A stretch of 64,000 nucleotides of DNA from Corallium rubrum (GCA_964035015.1 OZ035997.1:69875632-69939631), one strand, 5' to 3'. Counted from the stretch's first letter, positions 8,982 through 18,208 are shown. Numbers and translations: made by a program. The notes: a model not told the origin generated them from the letters alone.

Positions 8982-9307
8982 TGACGACGATGGACAACCC
9001 CCACATTATAAGAAGAAAATATATCCCCCTCAAACAAATATATCCCGAGTTGAGGGAGTGTTATGCTACATATTTGAAAGTTATTAGTGTGAGAGAAGAT
9101 CTTTTTAAAACGGGTGAAGCTGTGGTTTATTTTAACGTGGTTAATTTATCAAGTCAAGTTAAGAAAAGAATGAAGTACGTTCATTATTGGACAACAGTGG
9201 TTAATCCCGGTTTGATTTTGGAATTAAAACTACATGTAAACAGATATACGCCACAGGAAATGTGGAAAGATCCAGAACAACAAACATGCACTTGTATTTT
9301 AGTGTGA
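8981..9307 (+). CDS. Second gene of second unit (108 aa), paralogue of 8030-8368
   Basis: The protein aligns by eye with the 112-residue product of 8030-8368 over nearly its whole length (IYPELRECYATYLKV, VVYFNVVNLS, YVHYWTTV, YTPQEMWK). It ends CTCILV, possibly a C-terminal Cys signal but not a clean CaaX box. The duplicated unit suggests local tandem duplication, with the repeat block at 8388-8640 in between. Confidence 0.65.
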   Translation: MTTMDNPHIIRRKYIPLKQIYPELRECYATYLKVISVREDLFKTGEAVVYFNVVNLSSQVKKRMKYVHYWTTVVNPGLILELKLHVNRYTPQEMWKDPEQQTCTCILV

Positions 9308-9519
9308 GAACAAACGTTTTGTTTGTTTTGACGTGTAGACCGACCAAGTGTTAGAGAACGTGTTTGTTAGTAACGATAAGTGTCGGAACGTGATCTAGAA
9401 ACCAGAAAAAATAAACATTCTTAAGTGGGTAAAAAATTTAGACGTTAAAACTCGGTGACGACGTCGAAAATATCTATCTATAAACATCAACGTCGAAAAC
9501 ATTAGCAAGCAAGCACACG

Positions 9520-9765
9520 ATGGACTGTTACTACAATGTCACCACGATGAAAAACGATGTGGTCGTTGAAGACTGGGTTGTGGGCAACGAGTGGTGGGTG
9601 CAGAAAACAAGTTGGAAGAGAGCGAACGGCGAGCAGCGATATCTGGTCAAAAAGTCCCGTGAGGCAAAGAATTTCAAGGAGATCTATTTCCTGAGGGAGG
9701 AAGTTTACGAAGAAAAGAAGCCGCAGCAGGACTATCATAATCGGGAACCAATTGCGCCACATTGA
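9520..9765 (+). CDS. Unrecognised 81-residue Trp-rich protein
   Basis: ATG 9520 follows a 200-nt non-coding leader. The protein is soluble-looking and Trp-rich (WVVGNEWWVQKTSWKR), then charged (KNFKEIYFLREEVYEEKK). Codon usage has more G/C in third positions than the neighbouring small genes. No family recognised. A longer frame on the opposite strand is taken as its shadow. Confidence 0.5.
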   Translation: MDCYYNVTTMKNDVVVEDWVVGNEWWVQKTSWKRANGEQRYLVKKSREAKNFKEIYFLREEVYEEKKPQQDYHNREPIAPH

Positions 9766-9928
9766 TGATGAAAGACAAAGATTGAAGAACACTGCTTAAA
9801 AGAGAAACATTTTAATTCATAAACATTAGAGAAAGTCGTTTAAGAACTATCGTGAACTAAAGTATATAACAAACTATCGTGAATTTTTAGTAGTTACATG
9901 TGAGAAATAAATATTTGTTCGTCTTCAT

Positions 9929-10420
9929 TCAATGTTTAGTTGTTTTTTTATCTTTAATTTTGCAAGAAACGTGTTCAAAACAACATTCTGCTGCTGCTTG
10001 TGGTTTAAAGTAGTCTCGAGTTTCGGGATGTACATTGTGCACGATGTTTGCAAATTCGTTGGCGCTGACTGTAGTATCCCACACATCATACCATAATAAC
10101 GATGCCTCGAAACCCGTGATAAAAGTTTCGACGTGGGTTAACAACATATACTTTTCGTGACGCTGGTTTTTTTGCTCTTGCGAATCGCCCACCATACCAT
10201 ACCCGCAAGAATCGACATAAAAATCGACATTATGTTGATATCGTAATTTGTCTAACAACGATTTATAGAAAGCCAGTTTAGCGTTGTTAAATGCCCCCAT
10301 CGATGCATTTTGTTTGCTTAAAAAACTCCACCACGCGTTACCCACTATTGAACGGTACGCAATAGACGTGTGTCTATGCTCATTAATAATAGTAGTGCGA
10401 CTACGTCCACGATCAGCCAT
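9929..10420 (-). CDS. Unrecognised 163-residue protein
   Basis: The minus-strand ATG is at 10420 and the product is 163 residues. It is mixed alpha/beta in appearance with clustered aromatics (VGNAWWSFLSK, LLWYDVWDTT). No signal peptide or membrane span. It is divergent from the MSKR-type gene at 10539, so the 118 nt between them probably hold both promoters. No function is assigned. Confidence 0.65.
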   Translation of the reverse strand: MADRGRSRTTIINEHRHTSIAYRSIVGNAWWSFLSKQNASMGAFNNAKLAFYKSLLDKLRYQHNVDFYVDSCGYGMVGDSQEQKNQRHEKYMLLTHVETFITGFEASLLWYDVWDTTVSANEFANIVHNVHPETRDYFKPQAAAECCFEHVSCKIKDKKTTKH

Positions 10421-10538
10421 TTTGGTTGCTTGGTTTGTTTGTTTGAAATCTCGCGTTTGCGGCTTTATTTTATATTGTTAAAATTTGCATTTTGAAAAAA
10501 ATATTAAAAATAAGAAAAAAAGATTTGTGATTCAAACG

Positions 10539-11327
10539 ATGTCGAAACGCGATCATACCGGTCGTGTGAAAATCAACAGCGTTGAAACTGATCGTGCAAC
10601 TACCATCATTTCCCTAAAAATGTTGCTTTGCATAGTACCGGAAATGAGGCGTTTTTCATCACGTTATATGGGGTTGTTGTACTGGTTGTGCGGTGTGTTA
10701 GATCACTACGAGGGAAATTATATATCGGGAATTAAGAGAAGATCACCGCGTGAAGAAAAAGAAGAAGATTGTGATGACATAGACTATTTATTTCATAGCG
10801 CTGCATACTTGTACAAGGATACGGATAGGGATTATGTTATTTTAGAAAATGGATGGGAATATTTATTACCCAAGGTCGCTGGTCGTGAATGGCGCGTATA
10901 TCGAACATTGAGAGACGGTGGTGTGATGTTGAAGCGACAACGTGGTGGCGGCAATGTTAATTTTTACTCTAGACATTCTTATTTCATGCATATTTCTTTT
11001 GACGTTGGGGAAGAAGTGTTAAGTTCCCCAGGATGTTTGAAAGCGTTGTATCGGCATAAATTATATTGTGTAAATAGTGTGACGGACGAAGTAGTCTACC
11101 CGTTAAATGACTCCCTACGGGAATTCTTACTCACGATTAATTTAAAGTATAACGAAAGAATTTTTATGGCAGCGTATTATTTATTCACTATTGCACCTGA
11201 TATTTTTATGAGCGTGTTTATATCCTACGCTAGTTTTGATGTCGACTTGTTATATACGTTAGTGATATTATTTCTATTTTATTGTGAAGATCATAATCCC
11301 TCGCGCGTGTTATTGACTGAAAAATAA
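10539..11327 (+). CDS. MSKR-type protein copy A, N-terminal part (262 aa)
   Basis: ATG 10539 gives MSKRDHTGRV. It is a paralogue of the 406-residue protein at 28793: both begin MSKR, share GLLYWLxGxxxxYEGxYI near residue 45, an ILExG/VLNEG segment, and (Y/F)CExHNP(S/R). Both have hydrophobic stretches but no clear signal peptide. The frame ends TAA at 11325-11327, but the same frame continues open from 11328 to 11738. The sum matches the length of copy B, so the stop may have split one gene. No enzymatic motif is recognised. Confidence 0.7.
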   Translation: MSKRDHTGRVKINSVETDRATTIISLKMLLCIVPEMRRFSSRYMGLLYWLCGVLDHYEGNYISGIKRRSPREEKEEDCDDIDYLFHSAAYLYKDTDRDYVILENGWEYLLPKVAGREWRVYRTLRDGGVMLKRQRGGGNVNFYSRHSYFMHISFDVGEEVLSSPGCLKALYRHKLYCVNSVTDEVVYPLNDSLREFLLTINLKYNERIFMAAYYLFTIAPDIFMSVFISYASFDVDLLYTLVILFLFYCEDHNPSRVLLTEK

Positions 11328-11345
11328 AAAACGGAGTATTCAATT

Positions 11346-11738
11346 GTGACGATAACAACGTTTATTGAGAAATTTTTAGAATGGGAATTGGATAAAATTG
11401 AGGGTGATGGGGAAAATTATTTTTATTGTAATTATATGTATAGAACACGCGAAATTTGCATGTATAAGAATTGTAAAAAAAAGTGCGCAACTCATTTAGA
11501 TAAATTAAAAGACTCTGTTTACGTTTTTAAAAAAAAAGCGAGAAATTATAGAAAATATTCTCGTGATTATGTACATACGGTATTGGACGATTGGCGGAGT
11601 TATGGATATGTTGATTTAAAAACAAAGAAGTTCTCCTCTGCCATTCGTATACGTACTACGGGCTCAAGTTATTGTAAAATTCGGTATATAAATTTTATAT
11701 TACCCAACGATCAAAACATTATCACTCAGCTTAGTTGA
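11346..11738 (+). pseudogene. Probable C-terminal part of MSKR-type copy A
   Basis: This open stretch is in the same frame as the preceding gene, separated by one TAA. It has no ATG near its start; the first is at 11437. Its translation is protein-like (FIEKFLEWELDKIEG, DYVHTVLDDWRSYGYVDL). Paralogue B has about 140 residues after the HNP motif, close to what copy A would have if read through. Similarity over this tail is weak, so an independent small gene starting at 11437 remains possible. Confidence 0.45.
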
Positions 11739-11809
11739 ACAGTAGTTTGTTTGTTTTTTTTAATTAGAAATAATTTAAATATCTGTAAAAAAAAATAAAA
11801 AGAACTTTA

Positions 11810-12094
11810 ATGAAACTGTGTGTTAATATCGATATTCTCCGTAAAATTAACACGGGTGAAATTTATGCAAAACCGATTCAGTCTGAGCAATTATACCTGT
11901 TAATTAATTCGTCATATGATTTTAAAATAATTGGTTTGGAAAAAGATTATTTTAGAAAAGGTTGTGATAAAGTTATTTTTGAACCCGTGGGCGAACCGAC
12001 TCTTCCGCATAAATATTATTGGGGGTTGAGTAGATCGCATGATTTTACAAATGAAGTCGATGAATATATAAAAAACCATTATTTTATACGTTAA
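11810..12094 (+). CDS. Unrecognised 94-residue protein with YYWG segment
   Basis: ATG 11810 gives MKLCVNIDILRKIN. The middle (DYFRKGCDKVIFEPVG ... HKYYWGLS) echoes the order of features in the proteins at 8030/8981 and 6307, suggesting a widespread small family in this element. The similarity is too low for certainty. No known domain. Confidence 0.55.
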   Translation: MKLCVNIDILRKINTGEIYAKPIQSEQLYLLINSSYDFKIIGLEKDYFRKGCDKVIFEPVGEPTLPHKYYWGLSRSHDFTNEVDEYIKNHYFIR

Positions 12095-12217
12095 TTAAAA
12101 AATATTATAAAAAGCAAAGCAAAGATTTGATCATTATCATTAATACCATCAGGAACTCTCAGGAGACGAGCTCCCAAACAAACAAACGCTAAAATTTTCT
12201 TTCTTATCACAAAGGGC

Positions 12218-13102
12218 ATGGAATTATATTTAAAACAACATGTGAGTAACGAGCGCGTACTTCAAAAGTACGCGGATTTAACGCAAAAAGTGGTGGCTCT
12301 TCAAAAGAAGAATAATAAAGCGATTTTAGCGAAAGTATTCCCGACGAGTAAAGCGTGTGTAAAATTTACAATGCAGTCGATGATGGAGCTGGAGATGGAT
12401 TCGATCCCCCCGTTGGTTAACGTTATACAGCAAGCTAACGGTTACTTCAATTGGAGTGAACATGTTCTTATTGTGATTTCGACTTATCGAAATTACAAAA
12501 ATGACGAGATGCGTCTGGTGTTGCGTAGTAGCGAATTTGGAACCGGCGAATTAGTTTTGCAAAGAAAAGTACAGGTCGTTCCCGAAGAAGATTTAACATT
12601 CGATGACGATGGTGAAGAAACACCAGTGGTTATTCCTGGTGTATCAGAAGAAGAAGAAACCGTGTCGTGGGAAGACGAATGGGGGGGTTTTTCTTTTAAG
12701 AAAAACGATCCGCTAGCAGAGATCGCTACCCAGTTGAGCCGTTTTCATCACGACGTGTGCGGGAATGCTGGTGGGAAAAAAAGAAAGGCGCCTACTGCTA
12801 CTAATAAATCAACAAGCACAACAGCAACATCGAAGAAGAAAAAAAACGAAGAACAAATTATCGCATGTGAGTCGAAGAGGAAGAAGAATGAACAGTGTGA
12901 AATACCCATAAATATGTTCGCCAGCGCTGAATTAATTTATTTTTGCAGTATCGATAAAAGTCTAAGCGTAGAAGATTGTATTTGTAGATATAATGATGAA
13001 ATGAATGAGGGTTTAAAAGCAGCTGATAAAGTAGATTTTGTCAGTCTTATAAACACAGAGGGTTTTGAAGAGATCAGACGTATGGTTGAACAATTACGTT
13101 AA
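12218..13102 (+). CDS. Unrecognised 294-residue protein at head of the virion gene block
   Basis: The N-terminal 120 residues look like a folded alpha/beta domain. They are followed by a long acidic linker (about 125-150), a low-complexity Lys/Thr/Ser stretch with KKRK runs (about 187-225, nuclear-localisation-like), and a C-terminal helical region. It is the first gene of a plus-strand series ending with the protease at 19581, so a structural or early morphogenesis role is possible. I do not recognise a family. Confidence 0.65.
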   Translation: MELYLKQHVSNERVLQKYADLTQKVVALQKKNNKAILAKVFPTSKACVKFTMQSMMELEMDSIPPLVNVIQQANGYFNWSEHVLIVISTYRNYKNDEMRLVLRSSEFGTGELVLQRKVQVVPEEDLTFDDDGEETPVVIPGVSEEEETVSWEDEWGGFSFKKNDPLAEIATQLSRFHHDVCGNAGGKKRKAPTATNKSTSTTATSKKKKNEEQIIACESKRKKNEQCEIPINMFASAELIYFCSIDKSLSVEDCICRYNDEMNEGLKAADKVDFVSLINTEGFEEIRRMVEQLR

Positions 13103-13142
13103 AGTATTTTTTTTTTATAATTATTTTTTCAGAAAGAAAGAG

Positions 13143-14039
13143 ATGGCGAGGAAAAAAAAAACTGTATTTACTGAAGATTTCATTAAAAAAGCATCGCGAC
13201 TTCTAAAAGGAGAAACGTTAGAATTGGAACAATTAGAAAAATATAAACAACATAAACTGACTAGAAAAAAATATAGACGTTTAAATATACATGTGAGTGA
13301 AAAGAATGAACAGTGGGAAATTGATTTAGCAGAAAATAAAGATTTGGCGAGATTTAATCGTCAATTTCGTTATTGGCTTGTGTGTATTGATGTCTATTCG
13401 CGTTATGCGTGGGTGGAGTTTTTAAAGAAGAAAACGGCAAAAAATACAGCGGAAAAAATGGAAAAAATTTTAAAAAAAGATGGGGCGCCTAAGAAAATTC
13501 AGTGTGACGAAGGATCGGAATTTCAAATAATTCGTAAAACTTTGAGTAAAAAATATGGTTTTGAAGTTTTTCACACGTTCAATCGAGAAATTAAAGCCTC
13601 ACACGTCGAAAGAGTAATTCAAACTTTAAAAACAATGGTTCATCGTGTTTTAACGTTGACGGGTAGTTTTGATTATTATTCTTATTTTCGCATAATTCTC
13701 GAAAGATATAATAATTCACCGCATAAAAGTTTGGGTGGTGCCACACCCCATGAGCTTTATCGTGAAGATAAAAAACAAAAAAAAATTAAAAATATATTAC
13801 TACGTAAGATGATCTCGCCCGTCACTTTTACTAAAAGCGTGTTGAAAGAAGGAACGCTTGTGCGAATAGCGCGTGGAAAAACGAATATTTTTGAGAAAAG
13901 CAGTCTACGCCGTTGGACGGACGAAAAATTTAAAATCAAAAAAGTATTTGTAACGGATCCCGTGACGTATGAATTGGTGGATTTAAACGGTGAAAAAATC
14001 ACGGGGATATTTTATCGCGAAGAATTACAAACAATATGA
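13143..14039 (+). CDS. Retroviral-type (rve) integrase
   Basis: Integrase of the DDE/rve family, which joins the element's ends to host DNA. The catalytic triad is visible: D in WEIDLAENKD (about residue 60), D in IQCDEGSEF (about 120) and E in ASHVERVIQTLK (about 156), the last two about 35 residues apart. The typical tail NNSPHKSLGGATPHELY follows, then an SH3/chromo-like C-terminal region. ATG 13143 is used because upstream codons in this frame overlap the previous gene. At 298 residues it fits Polinton integrases. Its stop overlaps the next start (ATGA). It is intact. Confidence 0.93.
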   Translation: MARKKKTVFTEDFIKKASRLLKGETLELEQLEKYKQHKLTRKKYRRLNIHVSEKNEQWEIDLAENKDLARFNRQFRYWLVCIDVYSRYAWVEFLKKKTAKNTAEKMEKILKKDGAPKKIQCDEGSEFQIIRKTLSKKYGFEVFHTFNREIKASHVERVIQTLKTMVHRVLTLTGSFDYYSYFRIILERYNNSPHKSLGGATPHELYREDKKQKKIKNILLRKMISPVTFTKSVLKEGTLVRIARGKTNIFEKSSLRRWTDEKFKIKKVFVTDPVTYELVDLNGEKITGIFYREELQTI

Positions 14040-14983
14040 ATTTGCAAATTTTAAGCAATACTGTTGCAGAAGATGGAGAGGTTAATTATACGAATCAATT
14101 TGAAATGAAATTAGCCGAACCGATCGATGCAATAAATCACGATGCGTTTTTTGAATTAACAGAAATTTCTTACCCGGGAACGACAAAAAATATCGCTGAT
14201 GACTCTTGTTGGTTTAATTTTGAAATTGACTTTTATCATTGGAAATATAGTAAAGCAGATGATAAAAACGTGAATTGCAGTTTGGAGGTGAAAAGCGATA
14301 ATTTCATTATTCCACAGGGTTACTATACTTTAGAAAATTTATTGCAGTATTTAAATAACGCTTTTAATGAATACGAGGTAACATTTACGTTAACAACATC
14401 CGGTAAAGTAAAAATAACCGCGAATGTAGCAACCGAATATTGGGTAAATCAAGAAAACTCTACAATTACTGTGAACGGAAATCCAAAAGGATATGATGGG
14501 GAAGATTCTGATTATTATCATATGTCAACTGCGTTAATAAACGGTACAAATGCGGAATATTATGTTTATTTATTTTTGAGAATTTCTAAAAAATTAGCTT
14601 TTATGCTAGGGTTTGTGGATGAATACTTTGAATTTAAAATCAAAAAGGGTGTAGTTTATGATACAACATTTACGCGTGTAGCAGATCATTTACCCGACAT
14701 ATCTGATGGTCTAGATAAAATGTTTATTTATTGTGATGAACTTGAAAGAAGTTTTATCGGTGATTCGTCTGCTGAACTTATTTGCACAGTACCGATTCGT
14801 TGGAGCGAACAGGGAAAAGGGAATGGTGAACTAATTATTTACGCACCAACTGTACCGGTTAGAAGAAAATTTAAAAAAGCGTCTATTTCTTCGTTACATA
14901 TAGCGTTAAAAGATAGTGTAGGTGTTAAAGTACCCTTTGATTCGGGAACTGTTAGCATCGAAGGTGTAGTTCATTATGCTTAA
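14036..14983 (+). CDS. Penton-like minor capsid protein candidate
   Basis: This 315-residue protein has the layout of a family found beside capsid genes in animal Polinton-type elements: an N-terminal FELTEISYP segment, QGYYTLENLLQYLN, a KLAFMLGF motif (about 192), MFIYCDELE ... FIGDSSAELICTVPI (about 225-260), and a final IPF-like VPFDSGTVSIEG. It is beta-rich, as expected for a jelly-roll. Assigning it to the vertex (penton) role rests on gene order and size, not on a motif. It overlaps the integrase stop by 4 nt and the next gene by 8 nt. Confidence 0.6.
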   Translation: MNLQILSNTVAEDGEVNYTNQFEMKLAEPIDAINHDAFFELTEISYPGTTKNIADDSCWFNFEIDFYHWKYSKADDKNVNCSLEVKSDNFIIPQGYYTLENLLQYLNNAFNEYEVTFTLTTSGKVKITANVATEYWVNQENSTITVNGNPKGYDGEDSDYYHMSTALINGTNAEYYVYLFLRISKKLAFMLGFVDEYFEFKIKKGVVYDTTFTRVADHLPDISDGLDKMFIYCDELERSFIGDSSAELICTVPIRWSEQGKGNGELIIYAPTVPVRRKFKKASISSLHIALKDSVGVKVPFDSGTVSIEGVVHYA

Positions 14984-15464
14984 ACTCCATTTTAAAGCGA
15001 AAGAAAATGCATTGGTAATAGAAAGCAAAGAAATTTCATTTCCTTTTTTGTCTTATTCATATGGTGATAAGAACGTATTATGGAATTTAAATTCTATAGA
15101 ATGTAAAAATACTCGAGGAAATTTTCGTTTATTATACCGCAGAAAATTAGATTTTTCTAATATTCAGACAAATAAGGATGTTAAAAAAATTGAAAATTTA
15201 ACATATACAAATCATGAGTTTGCCGGAATAGTGAGCCCAGCTGATCAGCATATGTTATTGTCTAAACGTTTATTATTCTTTCACGATGAAAAAAACCCTA
15301 AAAAAACAGTATCTAAAAAAAAATTACCGTTAATGTTATTATCAAATACTATGGAAAAAAAAGTTCAATTTTTTATTGTATATGAAAAAGATGGGAATAA
15401 AAGATTGCGTGATGAGGAAATTACGCTCACTTTGAATTTGTTTGAAGAGGGGGAGTATTATTAA
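14976..15464 (+). CDS. Unrecognised 162-residue protein in capsid block
   Basis: It overlaps the penton-like gene by 8 nt. The product is beta-rich at the N-terminus and Lys-rich around residues 105-115. No signal or membrane segment. Its position between minor and major capsid genes points to a virion or assembly component; no family recognised. Confidence 0.6.
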   Translation: MLKLHFKAKENALVIESKEISFPFLSYSYGDKNVLWNLNSIECKNTRGNFRLLYRRKLDFSNIQTNKDVKKIENLTYTNHEFAGIVSPADQHMLLSKRLLFFHDEKNPKKTVSKKKLPLMLLSNTMEKKVQFFIVYEKDGNKRLRDEEITLTLNLFEEGEYY

Positions 15465-15475
15465 AAGAGAAAAAA

Positions 15476-15745
15476 ATGACTACCAAGAAGAAGAAAACAT
15501 CACAATTAGATGAAAAAGACTATTTGGAATTATTATATGGAAGAAGAAATGGCGGGGGATATAATCGAAATTATTTTGTAATCAAACAAGAAACAAAACA
15601 AACTAAAGGAGAAATTTTACTCAATGGGCGCGTGGGGCTACCCCCTAATATGGATGAACAACATGAAAAAAATTATGTAAAACCTGCAAAAAAAAGAAAA
15701 AAAGATACATTACATCCTGAACTTTTACGTATTTTAAATAGATAA
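15476..15745 (+). CDS. Small basic protein (89 aa) in capsid block
   Basis: A Lys/Arg-rich protein beginning MTTKKKKTSQLDEKDYLELL with RRNGGGYNRNYF and a C-terminal KKRKKDTLHPELL. Basic composition and position suggest a DNA-binding or capsid-associated peptide. The GGG is not in the QKGG context of the other basic proteins. Function inferred only. Confidence 0.5.
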   Translation: MTTKKKKTSQLDEKDYLELLYGRRNGGGYNRNYFVIKQETKQTKGEILLNGRVGLPPNMDEQHEKNYVKPAKKRKKDTLHPELLRILNR

Positions 15746-15868
15746 AAAAAAAAAAAATAAATTTTTTTCAAAAAAAAAATTAAAAAAAAATATTTAATTT
15801 GATATTATAAATATCGTGTGTTGTTTTATAAAAAAATCATTTCGTTCGGGTTTTTATTCGCTGATAGT

Positions 15869-16018
15869 ATGGCACGCAATAGAAAAAAAATAAAAAGACG
15901 AAGAAAACCAAAAAGAAAACAACAAAAAGGCCGGGGTTTTGGGGCGGGTATGGCACTTGGTATGTTTTTGCCGAAGTTATTGGACACGACAAAGGGAATT
16001 CTTAAAATTAACATTTAA
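15869..16018 (+). CDS. 49-residue basic peptide with hydrophobic tail
   Basis: ATG 15869 gives a very basic head (MARNRKKIKRRRKPKRKQQK), then GRGFGAGMALGMFLPKLL. The QKGRG junction resembles an adenain-type cleavage site between basic and amphipathic parts, an arrangement reminiscent of adenovirus small core or membrane-lytic precursor proteins. It lies 10 nt before the major capsid start. The reading is inferred from composition. Confidence 0.5.
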   Translation: MARNRKKIKRRRKPKRKQQKGRGFGAGMALGMFLPKLLDTTKGILKINI

Positions 16019-16028
16019 CAAAAAAAAT

Positions 16029-17347
16029 ATGTCTACCCACGATGGTCATGAACAAGAAGTCGATCAACACGAGACATTATATTCAAAACCTTTACAGTTA
16101 TTTAAATCATCACCTTTTAACGATCTTTTTACGGAAAAGCGTACTGATGTGATACATCCTATTCCCAATACGCCTTTTGCAGATGCGTACACATTTAAAC
16201 GACAGGGCAATAATGTGGGTTTAATAAAAACAAGTGATGCAAGAATGCATATGAAAATATCACTACGAGACGGTGCTGCTGGTCTTCAAGGAAACTCTGT
16301 TTTTACACCACCCCCTTTCCTGGTCGTACTATGTGGCGCTCTGCAGAATTGAAGATTAATGAATGTTTAATCACGCCTGCTTCTAATTTTAATTTCCTAT
16401 CGGCGTATTTGAAAATTCTTACCCGTGAAACGCCTAAAATGTATAAAGATTCACCACAAATAAATTGCGGTTATTTTGATACCCATTCACATATGAATGC
16501 CCCTCAAGGAAATAACCTGGGGGGTGTGGCTAGACGTAATCTTACAAACAATATCGACGAAGTACAACTTATTGATAAAATTGATCTACCGTGTTTCAGC
16601 GAATCGGGCGGTGAAGTTTTTATGCCGTCTGCTTTTAAACTGGAACTAAAATACGTAAGAGCGCCCTACACGCTCCTTTTCATGGGTGCGAATCACCAGG
16701 ACGCACAGTTTGCTGCTATGAGAATGTCAATAGAAGAATTTCATATACGCGTGCCTGTTTACAAGCCCAAAGATCAGTTGAGTAACGCTTTAAATACAGC
16801 GTTTGTCACTGATTCGCAAGAAGCGCGATATTATTCGACAACATTCCGCACGGTGACGTCGTCAATAGCTGCTGTTCGAAGATCGCATATAGAAAACGAC
16901 GTGTTTAATGGATCATGTCCTGTTCGTTTATTTATCGTGTATCTGAGACGTAACAATTTTGCTGGTACTATGGGGACGAATGTGTTTAGTTTTGAATGGG
17001 AGAATTATTCAAATGTAAACGTCACAGTAAATAGCGTGTCTATTGGAACGATAGAAAATTCAATTGAAGCATACGAGCAATTACGCAATGTTCTTAATAG
17101 AGATCATTCTGAAATGCCGATAACTTACGAACAATTTATACATGGATATGCGGTTTTAGCTTTCGATTTAACTACAAATTCCGACACACATTTGAAAGTG
17201 CTACCGAATCGACCCAGTGGTGTTGTTAACGTTCACATGAATTTCTCAGCCGATACGCAAGCGGGAAACATTTTCTACATTGGCGAATTTCGTAATGAAA
17301 TAAAAGTCGGTATGAAAACACCAGCGCGTTTGTTATATGATGTATAA
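16029..17347 (+). pseudogene. Major capsid protein candidate, frame broken at 16311-16320
   Basis: ATG 16029 opens a frame that stops at 16350-16352. A second frame, -1 relative to it, carries the rest to 17347. Together they cover about 440 codons, the usual size for Polinton-type major capsid (double jelly-roll) proteins. Shared features include a KTSDARMHMKISL strand, WRSAELKIN...LITPASNFNF just after the break, and GYFDTHSHMN. The overlap holds a C-run and the heptamer C_CCT_TTC at 16313-16319 in the right phase for -1 slippage. Either one base is missing (decay or sequence error) or translation shifts. Typed as pseudogene because the frame is interrupted; it may be functional. Confidence 0.7.
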
Positions 17348-17395
17348 ATTTATGAGATATAAAAAAACATACTCATTCCGTTTTTAATTCTCACC

Positions 17396-17524
17396 ATGGA
17401 AAAAACTAACGGGAAAAAAAAAATAATAATTAAAACTATACAACCAGGAAATATAATTGATAAAAAAATACATTTAAATAAAGAACATATTATAGTTCAT
17501 CCAGTAGCGTCGAATTTTGCTTGA
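17396..17524 (+). CDS. 42-residue small protein after the capsid gene
   Basis: A short frame (MEKTNGKKKIIIKTIQPGNI...) begins 48 nt after the capsid stop and ends TGA at 17522-17524, just before the next gene. It has no recognised motif. It is kept because its spacing matches the tight packing of the block. Confidence 0.35.
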   Translation: MEKTNGKKKIIIKTIQPGNIIDKKIHLNKEHIIVHPVASNFA

Positions 17525-17529
17525 AAAAA

Positions 17530-17751
17530 ATGGATGTAAAAAAGAAAGAAAAAGAAGAAGAAAAAAAAAAAAAAAAAAAAAAGAAGAAGAAGAAGAAGAA
17601 GAAGAAGAAGAAGAAGAAGAAGAAGAAGAAGAAGAAGAAGAAGAAGAAGAAGAAGAAGAAGAAAAAGAAGAAAATGAAAAAAGAAAAAAAAGAAAAAAAT
17701 AGAAAAACACGAATCATCTGGTTTTTCAGAAAATGAGTTGATGTCTGAAAG

Positions 17752-17794
<43 letters not shown>

Positions 17795-17797
17795 TCA

Positions 17798-17845
<48 letters not shown>

Positions 17846-18208
17846 AATGAGACGGGCATGTTAAAATCATTAATATTATATCATCAGTTGTTGAAAAAAA
17901 AAAAAGAAAAAAAGAAAAAAAAATTCATCCCTTCGCTTAGAGAATTTTTTAAAGTAAATATGATTAAAAAACATAAATTATACGATGAAAATTTAAAAAA
18001 AAAGATATTACTTTTAGCCAAAAATATTGTGGAAAAAAGAATTCCGATAAAATGCAGCGACGATTATTTGTATTTACTTAAAAAAATGGCATGCGGAAAA
18101 ATTAATTCAAATGATCTTAAGATCATGTTATGCGAGGATCATTGTCTTAGCCTTGTATTTGAAAGAGCGGTTAAATTTTTAAGTAAATTTGAAAAAGAAA
18201 ATGAATAA
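17530..18208 (+). pseudogene. Acidic/basic low-complexity protein, frames split by repeats
   Basis: ATG 17530 opens a Lys/Glu-rich frame running into a poly-A tract and a (GAA)n tract (about 17580-17670). Glu is encoded in a different frame from the ATG, and a (GAT)n tract giving two Asp runs (17752-17843) is in a third frame, open from ATG 17741 to 18208. That last part (155 aa) ends with a normal-looking helical domain (FIPSLREFFKVNMIKKHKLYDE...). An A_AAA_AAA heptamer at 17693-17699 lies directly before a stop, in phase to shift into the third frame. Repeat-length change is the simplest cause. Role unknown; the place suggests a virion protein. Confidence 0.5.
17555..17845 (+). repeat. (GAA)n and (GAT)n coding microsatellites
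   Basis: About 20 A residues, about 30 GAA triplets, then two GAT runs of 13 and 15 triplets split by a short spacer. They sit inside the acidic protein gene and are likely length-variable. Confidence 0.9.

Noticed and set aside
9502..9792. 96-residue minus-strand frame
   Set aside because: Overlaps the plus-strand 81-residue gene entirely and has a less protein-like composition.
17474..17870. Long poly-Ser, poly-Phe, poly-Leu and poly-His frames on the minus strand
   Set aside because: Products of the GAA and GAT microsatellites read backwards.
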